A stretch of 64,000 bases of DNA from Psettodes erumei (lineage: Eukaryota; Chordata; Actinopteri; Pleuronectiformes; Psettodidae). Location of the stretch: positions 248,001 to 312,000 of the forward strand of contig JAFBJZ010000592.1 of the NCBI GenBank assembly GCA_016785225.1, read 5' to 3'. A program made the translations under genes and the position numbers. The notes beneath the pieces are model-generated. The model worked only from the letters and a program-made list of their open reading frames with translations, made no database searches and was not told where the DNA came from. Shown here piece by piece: positions 10,958 through 22,904 of this stretch; the first letter of the stretch is position 1, and every line of letters begins with the position of its first letter.

Positions 10958-12603
10958 AGTGACTTCTAACATTTAAGATCAAGTGCAGAAGTCTTAACTA
11001 GAGCATTGTATGTTGTGTAAAAATAAATGTTGCAGGCATATTTTCTTGTGGCATTAGTGTGCGCTGCAAAATAAAATCATATTTTTTTTACGTAGAGTAT
11101 TCCTTTAGAGGACAGAGAGGCCTTAAAAGTAGTGCACAACACATTTTGTTATGCTGTCAGGGTTAGAAATTCAGTCTCGATATCAGGACTAAATGTAATA
11201 AAACAGAGGTGCAATGAAATGAAAAAAGTAGGAAGTAGGAAGGTTTGTGTGTGAACGTATGAGATAGCCAAAAGGACAAAGGAGAAGGGTCGTGAGAAAG
11301 AAAAAAAAACAGTGAGTGCTTCTTTGAAAAGGCTCATATCTTGCAGCGCATCTGCAAACAGACATATGTAGTCATATCTTTGAACATGTGACTGTGTATA
11401 AGCGGAAAATGTACGCGTGTATCCTAACACACACTCATTGTTGTCTGGTTGTGCTCCTCTTGCTGATACAACATCCGGAGGCTCTTTCTTTGGTCCCTAA
11501 AGGAATCTCGGGCTGAGGCCAGGGGGGTGATGGGGGCACATTGTCTGCACCCTCTGGTGGCAGGATGCAACAGCACAACCTGCCCTTTGTGTGTGTGTGT
11601 GCGTGAATTCATGTGCACACAAAGGGGGGAGTTTGCGCGTCTATGTGTTAATCTGGAGACAGTAAAACAACTCATGCTTCCTCAGGTGAGAGCACAAAAC
11701 TGTATGTTGTGTGGGAAGGCCACCCAGCATCACTTGCATATCCTGACAAAGATAGGAGACCTGGCTAACAATTAGAGGTTTTTTGGTTCAGCCAAAAGCA
11801 ACATTGTTCATTTTGGTTAAAAGAGCGGGGCCCTCACTAGGTCCTGAGCCACCTGGAGATGAAGGAGGGCGGAGGCGAGTGGAAACTATAAGTGAGAAGA
11901 ATAACAGCATTAACGTCAGGAAGAAAAGGTCACCATGAGAACAGATTCATCAACATGTGATGGTCAGGCTGCTATTATCTGCCTTGAATGCAGCCCTGGT
12001 GTTTTCCAATCCTGGTGCAGATTTCTAAATGACGGAGCAGCATTGTTTGAGCCACTGGTGGGTCTGTGTGTATTTGCACATCCAAGCTTGTGCAGAAAGA
12101 AAATAAGCCAGCTCTTTCCCCCAGATTTAGGTGGAAGCATGAACAAACTGACTCTCCCTCCTTTGTGAGTGATTGTCAAGAGGCTATTTGTTGCTCTTGG
12201 CATGAACATACACAACTGTATACATTTAGCTGCGGACGTCGGGGCATTCAAGAATGAGATCATTAACATATGGCTGAAACAGTTAAAAGCCTGCAGGCAT
12301 GAGCCCTGGGGGACAGCCTGGCTGTGTAAGTGAACGCTGATCATATACTTCAGATATTATTACCTCTCCCTGTGTGGAAAAATCTTGTTCGCTAAGTATT
12401 TAAACCAGAAACAGAGCCTGTGATAGACAAGCAAACAAATCAGGCAACATGCATTTGTATTATCAGGAGATTTCAGGCTCTGTCCAAAAGGAACAAAACT
12501 GTTGATATTTGCTTGAATGATTAGATTCCCTTGTTTGGCTTACTGCTAATATAAAATGACTTTAACAGTGATTACTTTAAAAAAAACTGTTTGTGTATCT
12601 ATC
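10958..12603. other. Intergenic, nothing recognised
   Basis: Non-coding sequence with only short, overlapping chance frames. A short TG run lies near 11589-11600. No repeats or genes are recognisable. Confidence 0.4.
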
Positions 12604-12693
12604 TTATCCCTTCTGCTACCTTCAGGGGTCCCCGGGACCCCTCGCCCATTGCCACGCCCTCTCCCTCCAGCACAAGGGGAGCAGGAGGGTTAA
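12604..12693. mobile_element. Short piggyBac-like MITE (about 90 bp)
   Basis: The left end reads TTATCCCTTCTGCTACC and the right end, reverse-complemented, reads TTAACCCTCCTGCTCCC. They differ at three of these 17 positions, giving short terminal inverted repeats starting CCCT beside TTAA-type target sites (left copy mutated to TTAT). A near-central inverted repeat AGGGGTCCC-C-GGGACCCCT lies at 12624-12642. TTAA targets plus CCCT ends are the hallmark of piggyBac-derived MITEs, which are common in fish. It has no coding capacity. Confidence 0.5.
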
Positions 12694-14876
12694 GCACTCT
12701 CATGAAAGTTTGTAAGTTATGCCCTCTATAGTATTCCAGAGCTCCTCTTACCTAGCATTTGGGTGACTGGCACCAGGGCCCCATGAAGACAGGGAGAGGG
12801 GGAAAAACTGTGAATACATTCAATTAAACATTTCAGCCAGCAATAAAAGAGGAGAGGAAGAGTCACTGCAAACAAACAGTCCCGTTGCCTCGGTAATGGA
12901 CAAAGCCCCTGCTGAGGTGGTGCACACGGGCCCTCCGGACTGTCGGAAGAAGGTATCAGAGTGAGCTATATCTAGAAACTAGAGGAGCACTAGAGGAATG
13001 AGTTGTTGACAGACGTGCGCTGAGGGAGAGAGGTCCTTTTTTGTTTTGGTTCTTGTGTCCTGCAGGATCCAGGGAAAAGGTAGAAGAAGAATAGTATCCT
13101 AATGAAGACCAGGGCAACCATCTTGGAGAATGGCCTCTTCTATTGGATACAGCATAGGGGATTTCTATGTTGTTTCTAATTTGTCCTTTTTACATTTGGG
13201 AAAGGAAGTACACACTGCACATGTTGCCTGGGGTTCACACAAGCCCCTGCCACATGTTAGCCTTCATGCTAGCTGCCCACCATCTGAGATATTTTAACAA
13301 TACGTAAGGGAAGTTGGAGAAGACAGATGGAAGGTTTTTCGGTGATATGATGAGTTGGTTTTGAAAGGTACAGGTAGAAAACTTTGGAAATGAGATAACG
13401 AAAGAAACAAAAGAAAGGCAGACACGTGACTAAAGGCACTCCGTTTGACTGGTCAACAAGTGGTGTGTGTGTGTGTGTGTGTGTGTGTGAGGCTCGCGGC
13501 CACAGCCGTGCCCGGAAAGGCTTGGAGCACAACCAGTCATTAGGAAGTCCTGCCGTCTGGAGTGCATTACGGGCTGGGTACTGTAACTCTTACAAGCACA
13601 GGCTGCTATCAAATCAGGGATGAGTGGAAGAAGGAGGGAATGAGAGACTTATGAGCGAAAGATGGAAAACAGTCATCATACCTGTGTCAGATAATAGACA
13701 CAAGTAACTGTAAAGGCTTCCTTGAGCTCACTTGTTTGCCATGTGAAAAAAAGTATAGATTTGGTGTCACAGAAAACAACTTGAATTTTGGTTTTGGAAA
13801 AAACCTCCTCCGCTGCAGGTACTCAAACCGGCATTAAAAAACATTTTAAGAGTTACATGTGGCAGCAAGGAAAGTGGGAGGAAAAGAATGTAATGGATGG
13901 AGAGTTAATGGAAGACACAAGGAAAATATGAGGAATGCTAAAGAGGCCTATGTTTCAGATATCCCAAAAGGGGGGCAAACAGATTAATGGGGGGATGTGA
14001 TGTATATATGAGTGGATGGATGACAGTTTGCTGCCTGAAGCGAAAGGATAGCGAGGCAGAACACAGGATGAATCAGTGCTGTCATGTAAGCCGCAGCTGG
14101 AGTTTTGACTGCAGCTCTCAACAATTTGACAGGTTTTGGTATTTTACGTCAAATTAGTGCTTGCAATGGTTCTGCGGAGCTATCATCAGTTGGAAAGTCA
14201 TTGCAGACCATACAGAGAAAGTCAAACCAAAAGGAGAAGATGTGAGCCGTACCATACACGTAAAATAAGACTGTGAGTTGAAGAAAAGTGAGTGAAATTG
14301 AAGAAAGACTTGAGTGACATAAACAAAAGTCAGTATTGCAAGCTTTGCTGAAAGGTACCTGCCGAGAGGCTCGAAATGAGCTTTAACAGAATGTCCTGTT
14401 TAATGTTGAGCTGGCTCGTCCCTGTGGCCGGGATGATAAACTGTTGTGCAGCTTTCAGAATTGCAAATAACAGTGCTCAACAAGACAAGCAGCTAATGTC
14501 TGCACAGGACTGGCCTGCAGCACATGTTGGCAGTTCCCAGGGGCTGTGGGCAGACACGCTGTAATGCATGATCACAGTGCCGAGGGCTGGCTGGATGGCC
14601 TTCTGTTAGCCTGCCATAGCTTGCCACACTTGCACCAAATAGCTGTTTGGCAGCACGCTCTGAATCACAGCTCATCGTGTATTCATCACAATCATACATT
14701 ATATTGAGGAGATCGAGCCATTAAAAATAATTTGCTTAAATGTAAGAAAGCTGTGTGCAAGTAGTAACTCATTTTTTTAAATTGAAAGTTTTAAAATTTT
14801 GGGGTTTGTTTTTGGGGGGTGGGGTGCAAATTCTGACGACAACACTAACGTACATTGATGCTCATTTCAACAACAT
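12694..14876. other. Intergenic, no gene seen
   Basis: Non-coding sequence with a (GT)n run at 13463-13489. Frames are short and show no protein-like conservation that I can recognise. Confidence 0.4.
13463..13489. repeat. (GT)n microsatellite
   Basis: Perfect dinucleotide run of about 13 units. Confidence 0.95.
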
Positions 14877-14881
14877 CTGAG

Positions 14882-15422
14882 TGCTTCGATTGGTACCTTC
14901 TCTGGACCAGAAAGCAGATACAGACTACGAGGGTAAAAGTCTGGAGGTGTGTTTATTGGCACACAGGTCGGTGCTGAAGGTTTGAGCAGGACGGAGGTAG
15001 GACCGAGGTTTGGGCAGGAGAGCTTTCCAACAGGAGCAGAGCGAGGCTGGCAACGGAACGAAGAGTCAGAGCATGAGCAGGACAGAAAATGGCAGGTAGC
15101 TTCTCAGGTGTGTAGTTACAGGTAACACAAAAGAGCACAAGAGCGCACTGGCCTGGGTTCTCTACCCCTAACCAGAACTAACACTGGCAACAAGAGGCCG
15201 GATGTTCCTGGTTTATATACACAGGTTGAAGAGTTGATTGGATCCAGGTGCGGAGGTTTGCCAGCAGTGAGGTGCGTTCCAGCCACGCCCACAGCACATA
15301 CACACTCATGGGGAGAGTATATAAATATATACAGAGGCCCAGGGTGACCAACCAGGGGCTACAGGGATGCACAGTAGAAAACACAGGGGCAAAGAGCATA
15401 GTGGAGGGCTGGGGCCATGACA
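14882..15422 (-). mobile_element. Solo LTR of an LTR retrotransposon (Ty3/Gypsy-like), 541 bp
   Basis: The element is flanked by a perfect 5-bp target-site duplication, CTGAG at 14877-14881 and 15423-15427. Read on the minus strand it starts TGTCATGG and ends CGAAGCA, the TG..CA termini of LTRs. A minus-strand TATA box (TATATAAAC, complement of 15211-15219) and, about 260 bp downstream, an AATAAA signal (complement of 14952-14957) give the U3-R-U5 order and set the strand. No internal gag/pol sequence and no second LTR is present nearby, so this is most likely the product of LTR-LTR recombination. The Gypsy assignment rests on general resemblance to fish LTRs; ERV or Pao origin is not excluded. 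Confidence 0.82.
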
Positions 15423-16448
15423 CTGAGGGAAATATATGACTAATTACTCAACATTTTTGTTCACCAGTTAGTTGAAAACTGTGTCATTCAGCTGTTTGGT
15501 GCAAGGCAGGTTGTGTGCAGTGGTCGAAAGAGGTCTGCACATAGTTGTAAAACACATTAAGCTACAGTTTCTCGACAGAGATTTATAGTTATAATACTTT
15601 GGTGGTGATCATGGACAATATGAAATTGAGTTGCTAATGTACAGAAGCTATGAGTATGCAAAGGAACTAGCTGGGAAGTGTTGTTTTCAGAGTAAAAGTC
15701 GATCAAGACGAGGCGCCTCCTGAGAGGACAGGCGTAAACTCAGGAATGAAGCCTTATAAAAGTCACACTTATTCATCTGACAACAAGTAGTAAACTCCCA
15801 AACACCACAGCTGGGAGGTCACAGTTCACAACCACAGCCATCCCACCAGGCAAACTTTTTTTCAGGTCAACATTTGTGTCTTTTATTCATTTGGTCTCCG
15901 TCCACTGTGAAGATGGTGTTGCTTTTTTGGATCTGGAAAAAAAGAAATCACATGAGTCATCGCTGTGCATCATTCAACCACGAAAACACAACCAGATTTT
16001 GTTGCTCGGTGAGTTTGGTGAGAAGGCGGTGGGTATATTTTCAGAGAAGCCTTTGCAGTTGCCGATTGTCTAATGTTGTTGTTGTGTCTTAGTTCAAAGA
16101 GCACTCCTGATTTATCTGATCAATTTTGTGCATTCGTACTCTGGGGTTCGATCTTATGAGCCCATCCGAGCTGGAGGCATCATCTTTGAAATCTTAACTT
16201 CATCTGTTCATCTGGGGGTTTTTTTTGTATTGTTTTGTTTTTTTGTTTTTTGATTTAGAGACTGAAGAGGAAAGGAATTGCCTGGCAAGCGTCTGGCCTT
16301 CATGTTACAGCAGTCGACATATTGAAACACCTGTTTTGATTTATTGTGTTTTGGTAGTTGGCAGTGGATGGATTCCAGCACCAAGCTTCTTACACATGCA
16401 CTGCCAAAAAGACACGTCTGCAACACAACTGTGTATTACACACATACG

Positions 16449-16468
16449 CACACACACACACACACACA
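16449..16468. repeat. (CA)n microsatellite
   Basis: Perfect run of 10 units; shorter CA runs follow to about 16556. Confidence 0.9.
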
Positions 16469-19400
16469 ATTGCACACCCTCACACACACATGCACATGCG
16501 AGCAAATAAACTTCAAAAGTACATATTTCTACACCCTGATACACACACACACACACCTGCAAACTGTACTCCTTACAAGTTTTACAAATGACTTGGTTGA
16601 AAGATCAATCGTGAAAGCAAACTCTCTGGAAGTCTGTGTTAATGCCTTTCATTTCTGAACCTCCCCCCAGCTGAGCACAGGTGCACTGGCACGCAGAAGA
16701 AGAAACACGAGAGCAAGGTGGGAGGGAGAGAAGGAGCAGAGTCCAACAGAGAAAAGAATAGTGGAAAGGAGAGAGAAACCATACGTCAGTCTGCCCTGAG
16801 ATCACCTTTGACACGGTCCCGCCTGTCAGCATAGACCTGAATCAAGCCCCCTACTTTTTCCTCAGAACTCAAGTGCATAAACCCCAGAGAACAAATTTGC
16901 TGCACAACCTTCGTGCTCTGCAAAAGCTTCCCTCTCTTTGCCGGCCCGCATCTATCTATCTATCTGGTGTACAGACTAGAGTTAAAGAGGAGCAAATAGA
17001 TACGCCATCTGGCAGATGTCTGGCCTTCGCTGTCTGTGGGACATATGATGGATTCTATCGGGAAAAGACGCCAAAACACAAAATGGCTGAGGTCAGGAAG
17101 TTTAGGAAATCCCAAAAGTGGGAGAAGACTGCAGATTTTTGTTGTTTAAATGTTAGAGAAAGTTCCAGTGATGTGGTTTTGGATGTTATACAAGTTGGTA
17201 TTTCACATTAGACTGTTAGTATCACATTTTCCTGTTTTTCCAAGAGGTTTGTGTATGTTTTTTTTAATATATATATATATCTTTTCATTGCAGTTCGACC
17301 AGCTGGTATCAGCTCCTCCCGTTCTGGTGGTTCATGGCTGTCGTCACGTTGACGCATGTGTACGCTTTCCTAATTAGATGGTTAGGGGACCCAGACAACC
17401 GTTTGCCAAGGCCAGACGGGGTTCTTCCCTTTCCTGTGTGTCACAGTATGACATCACAGTCTGGGTGCCAGGACACCCTATCATTGACATGATCAGCAAC
17501 TGAGCCAACCTCAGAGTCCCGTCATGGTTCCAGTCCACCACGCAGACCCGGCTGAGGAGGAAGTAGCCCATGTGCCAAGGAAGTGTGGGCTGTGCCACTT
17601 CAATCCAGGAATTCTTATCATGTTGACTTTTCAGAAGGGATGCACCACACTGCGGTTTAGTTTGCAGCTGGGACAACAAAGTGATGAATGGAGCGGCTAG
17701 TGAGGAAGGGATATGCCCACACACTCACCTCCTCCCTCTCGCTCTTTCCCTTTACGCCCTCAATCAATTCACATACACACACACACGTACGTACGCACAC
17801 ACACACACACGCACACTCGTCTCAAATCCTGTGGCAGCCATCCGGGTGGAGAAATTTGCGAGCTGTGGGGCTCTGCAGAGCCACTCTCCAGGGCCGTGGC
17901 CATAAAACAAAAGCACTTGTAACATGAAAGAATTCCTGCAATTTACAAGAGGAAGTGGAACATCTGAAAGACGATGTTTGAATTCTCAGTGTGCTCTTCT
18001 GGGCGAAGTGTCAAAGCTGGGGTGGCTGCTGCTGCTGCTGCGAGCTGATGCACCCTCCCACCGCCCCCACCCTCATGCACTTCTTCCAACGGTAAATGTA
18101 CTCCATGTTCCCCATTACATCGCCATGTCTCAGTGACCAGTGAGACCTCAGTAAAACATGTCCACCCTGAGTGCAGGCAACCAACCGCGCGCGGCTCAGC
18201 GGCCGTCGAGGTCTTCACTTTGAACCTGGTGGCTCCAGGGAATATTCCTGCCTTGAAAGGTTTATTTGGTTATCTCCCCATATGTCCTGAGGTGAAATAT
18301 ACCGTTAGGTAAACTTGGTTGATACAAAACAGTTGTAGGCATGCAAGAGTAAACAGATTGGAACCGCTCACGAAATGGTCGCTGCCTGCATTACAGCAGG
18401 GTGCTGCACACTGTCTGCCTCCACCCTGCAACGTCAGGAGCAGCAGGTTTTTCTCATAATGCACAAGAACTCTCAATCCGCTTTTGCCCTGAGGCAAATG
18501 TGGGGTTTGAGCTACAGATTCATTGCTCTTGTTGGGTTACTACTCTCCTAGCCTCATTGTATTTTTGTGACAAGACTTAATGTATGTGTCACACATTTCC
18601 TAAATTTGATAAAAATAAGAGATTTTATTTGTTCTTTTAAAAAGCTAAAGCAAAGGTACAACCATTCTTTTGCAAAACAGGGTGTAATAAGCATGTGACC
18701 TGCATTTTTGTGTGTGTGTGTGTATGTGTGTGTTTGCAGTTTTCCAGAATTTGGTCTGCATTCATGTGGATAATTATAACTTTATGGAGATTTTTTTTCC
18801 CTCCGTTCCTTACGACCACATCTGCAAGCAGAGGCAAATAGTAGAGGAAGGGTGGAGGACAAACTTTCTGGTTCTCTCTCTTTCCCCTCTGTCTGTCTCT
18901 TTCTCTTTGCCTCCTCTCTCTCTTTCTCCCCCCCCCCTTCCTTCTGTCGCTCATCTTCCTCCGTGGCCCGGACCACCTACGTTAGGAGCCTTGGGTGGAC
19001 CCAGAACCATTGCTATCAGCGCAAGTGTACTCAAACGTCCCATAATGACTTCCACTTAGAGCCAGTCCATAAACACTCTCAGATGCACAGACACACACTC
19101 TCTCAGGGCTCGGGCCGGCCGGCTGCATGCTTTTCTCCTCCGCAGAGGCTGCAGTCACTTAGCTAGTTTCCTTAATTCCTTTCTTAATAGGAATCTGTTT
19201 GTTTGTTTATGCATTGGTTCAGTGCTGTTTATTTGGCTGCCCGTTTTATGAGATCTAGCAAAGTCTTTCGAGCCACCCTAGCAGCTGTGCTAACCTTGTG
19301 TGTGTGGCAACATTCACATATTAAACTTGAAGCTTTTTACTGTTTTACTGTAACTCGTCGAGTTTTTCCGGCAGCGGTTAGACCTGTGGTGAGGCTACCT

Positions 19401-20773
19401 CAATGAAGATTTGCAATGTCAGAACAGCTACATAAGCTTGTGTGATCTCCAAAGCTGCAAGTCCCACGCCTGTGGACAATGATGTCACACAATGTTGTGT
19501 AATTATGTTTTTGCGTTGCGTTAAATACCATAAAACTCATGTACGCTGCAAGGGTGGAGCTGACATGTTCCTTTAACTCATTGGATGACCTCAAGCTAAT
19601 TTAACTGCACTGTGACACCGTGAGTGGCTAAGCACAACTCTGAGGAGGATATTGTGTGATTACAAATGTCAGTTTGTTCTGTGTTATTTGTTTGTGTTCT
19701 CACTGATGTCACTTTTAATTTGAGCGAACATTAGACTGAAGAATGAATAGTAAAGTGATGAACACAGTTTTTCTGTCAGTCGTGCCATTATGTGACCAGC
19801 ACTTAGAGGATAATTCACTGCTTGGATCTTACGTTTGTAGTTCTGGCAATAGTTCCTGTGGGTAATAACAAGGTTGTACTCACCCAGTTAATTGCTGAGA
19901 TCTGGGAATGCAATGAGATGTCTTGAGAGGAGTTAAACGGGACAAGAAACACAAGCAGTCTTACTATCAAAAAAGGTTTTAAATAAACCTTTAGCTTAGC
20001 CAAGCAACAATAAATAAAGGTGATTTAAATTTTTTTTATCCAAACTGTCTGTTGGGAAACATCAGTACAGGGGTTAATTTTGACATTCTTTACTATTAAG
20101 TGAAATTGCTGTGTTTTTTTAAACTAAGAGCACCAAATATGTGTTGTTACTGTCTACTACTATTGTGGTACCTTTTCTCACTGATATGCTGCATTGCTAT
20201 TGATGGTGTCATGAACAATAGCTCTCACTTGGTGTTAGTTTGCGGAGCAAAGCAGCATTTGGACCGAGACTGAAAGAGAATGGATTTTGCCAACCTGTAA
20301 CTTCAAATTTTTCCTACAGTGCCCACGTCTGAGGTAATGAAAGAACATATCACCCAGAGCGATGGTGCAATGTATTATTGTATTTTAAATGGTTTTTGGA
20401 CAACAACGTATGTTGTTGTATGGTGTTACAGAGGACTAATTTATCAGGCTTTGCCTAGACAGAATTAGAATTTACTGGCCAAGTTTGTGGACACATACAG
20501 GTCAGCTGACTTTTTGTTGTTCTCTGTAATTATCAGATGATGCATGGAAAGACATATGTTAACGAAAGCAAAGCAAGATGAAGATCAGTAAACATAAATA
20601 GCTATCATTATGATAATTATTATTAATCATTTATACATGCACAAGAAGGGAATTGACTGGAATTACTGAATACTGAAAGTATGCCCAGTTTCCCTATTAC
20701 ATCACAGACCAAACAGTCTATTCTGGTTTTAGTCTGACTAATTAAGTGTCATGTAAACGTAATGATTTGAGTC

Positions 20774-20804
20774 GACTTGAGTCCAAGTCCTACTGACTCA
20801 AGTC
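20774..20804. repeat. Inverted repeat, 10-bp stem and 11-nt loop
   Basis: GACTTGAGTC (20774-20783) and GACTCAAGTC (20795-20804) are exact reverse complements around an 11-nt spacer that itself contains CAAGTC. It may be a degenerate remnant of a fish repeat or a paired binding site. It is too short and isolated to be called a terminator or RNA gene. Confidence 0.6.
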
Positions 20805-22528
20805 CACTTCTATGCACGCTTACAGGCACATGGATGCACAAGCTGGCAGGCAGAGGGCTACTTATATAAATAATATATAGAGAATATCACCAGATGTGCC
20901 CTTAAACAAAGTCATACGTTACAACTTAAGGAGACGAAAAACCTCTCATGCGATGCACCACCCGTACAGCTGCAGACACTAACTTGGACTCGATCGTGAC
21001 AGAGGAATGTCAGAAGAGTCCAGTGACACCATCTGTATCACAACACCTGGAGTTTATCTATACCTGCGAGATAAACACAAACATTCACACATCATTCTGC
21101 TGGAAAATCTCCTCAACACATCACACACTCCCTGTTGTCAAGAGATTAGCCAGACTATCTCCTGCCTGCTCTGACAGGATAAGAGAGACAGGTCTTTGGA
21201 AATGACATTTTTGCCAGCAGACTGTAAAGACCTTTACGTGACAGCAGAGCATCTCCTGAAGGTTGGAAGAAAGAGGGGAGGAGAGAGAAAAGAAAAGATT
21301 GAGATCAGACGTCCAACTGCTCCGCTCCCATCTGCTATCAGTGTTGACATTTCAGAGTGTTTTATATCATGTCAGAATGTGGTTTTGAAAATGTGCCACT
21401 GACATTGTGGTTCTGAAGCTGAGCTATGTGGAAAACAGACTCGAATGCATCTCGTGTTTTCTCGGCTGTTTAGGATTTCCAAACCAAACATGAATAGGCC
21501 CTGATATTCTATATAAATGACAAGCATGTGCATGCGCTCGTGTTCACACACAAATCCTGAAATGAATCAGTAAGATAAAAACATCCAACAGCCTCTTTTC
21601 ATCTAGTTTGTTTAGGATTTTTCCATCTCGTGTTTATCCCTGGAGCAAAACTATGCATCTTGTTTTGCAATCAGCTCGCCTTTAATCTGTTTGGGACATT
21701 GTCTCCCCTTCTATCAGTACACAGGTGAGTTATCGCAGCAGCCCTGCATCCTGCCAAGCGTGGGGTTTCACAGCTCAGGGGCCACTATCTGGACTTGCGT
21801 ACTGAACAGCTATCTCCACATGTGGGCCAGAGGGGCGGACATGTCCGCAGCTCGCAAGATCAGACACAGAGCTAAGCCCGAGCCATGATATGCCTCCTCT
21901 AAGGCGATGTTGCAAACGTCAGGAGATTACAGATGAGCAGATCCAAGATATCGAGCATGCGACGAGGCAGGTAGGCAATGCCCTGAAGCAGGGGAGGGAG
22001 GTTAAAATGAAAATGAGACGTTTTAGCTTTGAAGCAGAACATTATTTGGGTTTTCAAACACCTTGGGTTTTCTGAGTAACCCAAGATGCTTTTACTTAAT
22101 GCCCTGTTTAAAACTCCAAACCTGGAATTTAGGGGGAAAAAATCCTTTGAAGACCAAACACAAGCAGATAAAATCATGTTAATCAGAGAATTGTACTTAC
22201 AAGCACAGTTGGAGTGCGTGATAAAACAACTCGCAGAGCGACCATCTATACGGTCATGGGGTCTCGTGGTTTTCATCTCTCAGGCTGCTTTCCTTTCAAG
22301 TTGTCTTCTACTTTATTTTGCTTTTCCCACATTTCCTGTCACTCTTTGCAGTCAATTGTCAGTGTGGGGGGAAAAAAATTGCGAGTTCTTGCATGAATTA
22401 GGAAAAAGCAGTCACGCAAAATCTTTTATCACAAGCTTTCCATCTACTTGTTTTTTCCAAAGCTTTCACCCACATCTTGAGACCTTCCCTTGAGCACGTT
22501 TGCTCAGTCGTGATGGAGACGGTCACTA

Positions 22529-22570
22529 ATCACGTGACCTAGAACCGACATGGAACTGCAGTCACGTGAT
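22529..22570. promoter_or_regulatory. Inverted pair of CACGTG E-boxes
   Basis: ATCACGTGAC (22529-22538) and GTCACGTGAT (22561-22570) are exact reverse complements, 32 bp apart. Each is one base from the palindromic GTCACGTGAC motif bound by USF/TFE3/MITF-type bHLH-ZIP factors. It lies 260 bp before an AP-1 cluster, so the two may form one element. Function is inferred. Confidence 0.4.
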
Positions 22571-22829
22571 CAGAATTCCAACTTCCATCTGCTGAAAGAA
22601 AGGGGTCCCTCAGATGAGATTTCCTTTTAATGAGAGACTTTTTCCTAATGGATTTGATTCTCGTCGTGACTCTTAGTCTGTTTTCATCCAAAAACTGTGT
22701 CATGGATGTGATATTTACAAAAACCTGTCTCCATTTATAAACACAGTTCGCTACCGTGACACTCGTTACTATATGTTGGCTTGCAGGAGTAGTTTCCCCT
22801 CTAAGGGTCACGCAGAGTTCCTCAGAAGG

Positions 22830-22904
22830 TGAGTCAATTACAATTGCGAGTGAGTCAGTAAGTGTTTGTGACTCACATTATGGATCCTTTTCCTCTGTGA
22901 GTCA
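22830..22904. promoter_or_regulatory. Homotypic cluster of four AP-1 sites, candidate enhancer
   Basis: Perfect TGASTCA heptamers lie at 22830-22836 (TGAGTCA), 22851-22857 (TGAGTCA), 22869-22875 (TGACTCA) and 22898-22904 (TGAGTCA). A random sequence has about one per 8 kb. The sequence between the sites is not repetitive, so this is not a simple tandem repeat. AP-1 (FOS/JUN) clusters mark stress-, wound- and regeneration-responsive enhancers. The target gene would be bmp4 or lbh by position, which is inference. Confidence 0.5.

Larger units (their letters stand above)
15428..22500. other. Intergenic, no gene confirmed
   Basis: Mostly unique non-coding sequence with short CA runs (16449-16468 and 17774-17812), a (TCTA)n run at 16949-16965 and a long C/T-rich tract at 18873-18960. 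Two weak protein-like frames (minus strand 17374-17724; plus strand near 21890-21970) are described under findings but not called as genes. A hairpin lies at 20774-20804. Confidence 0.4.
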
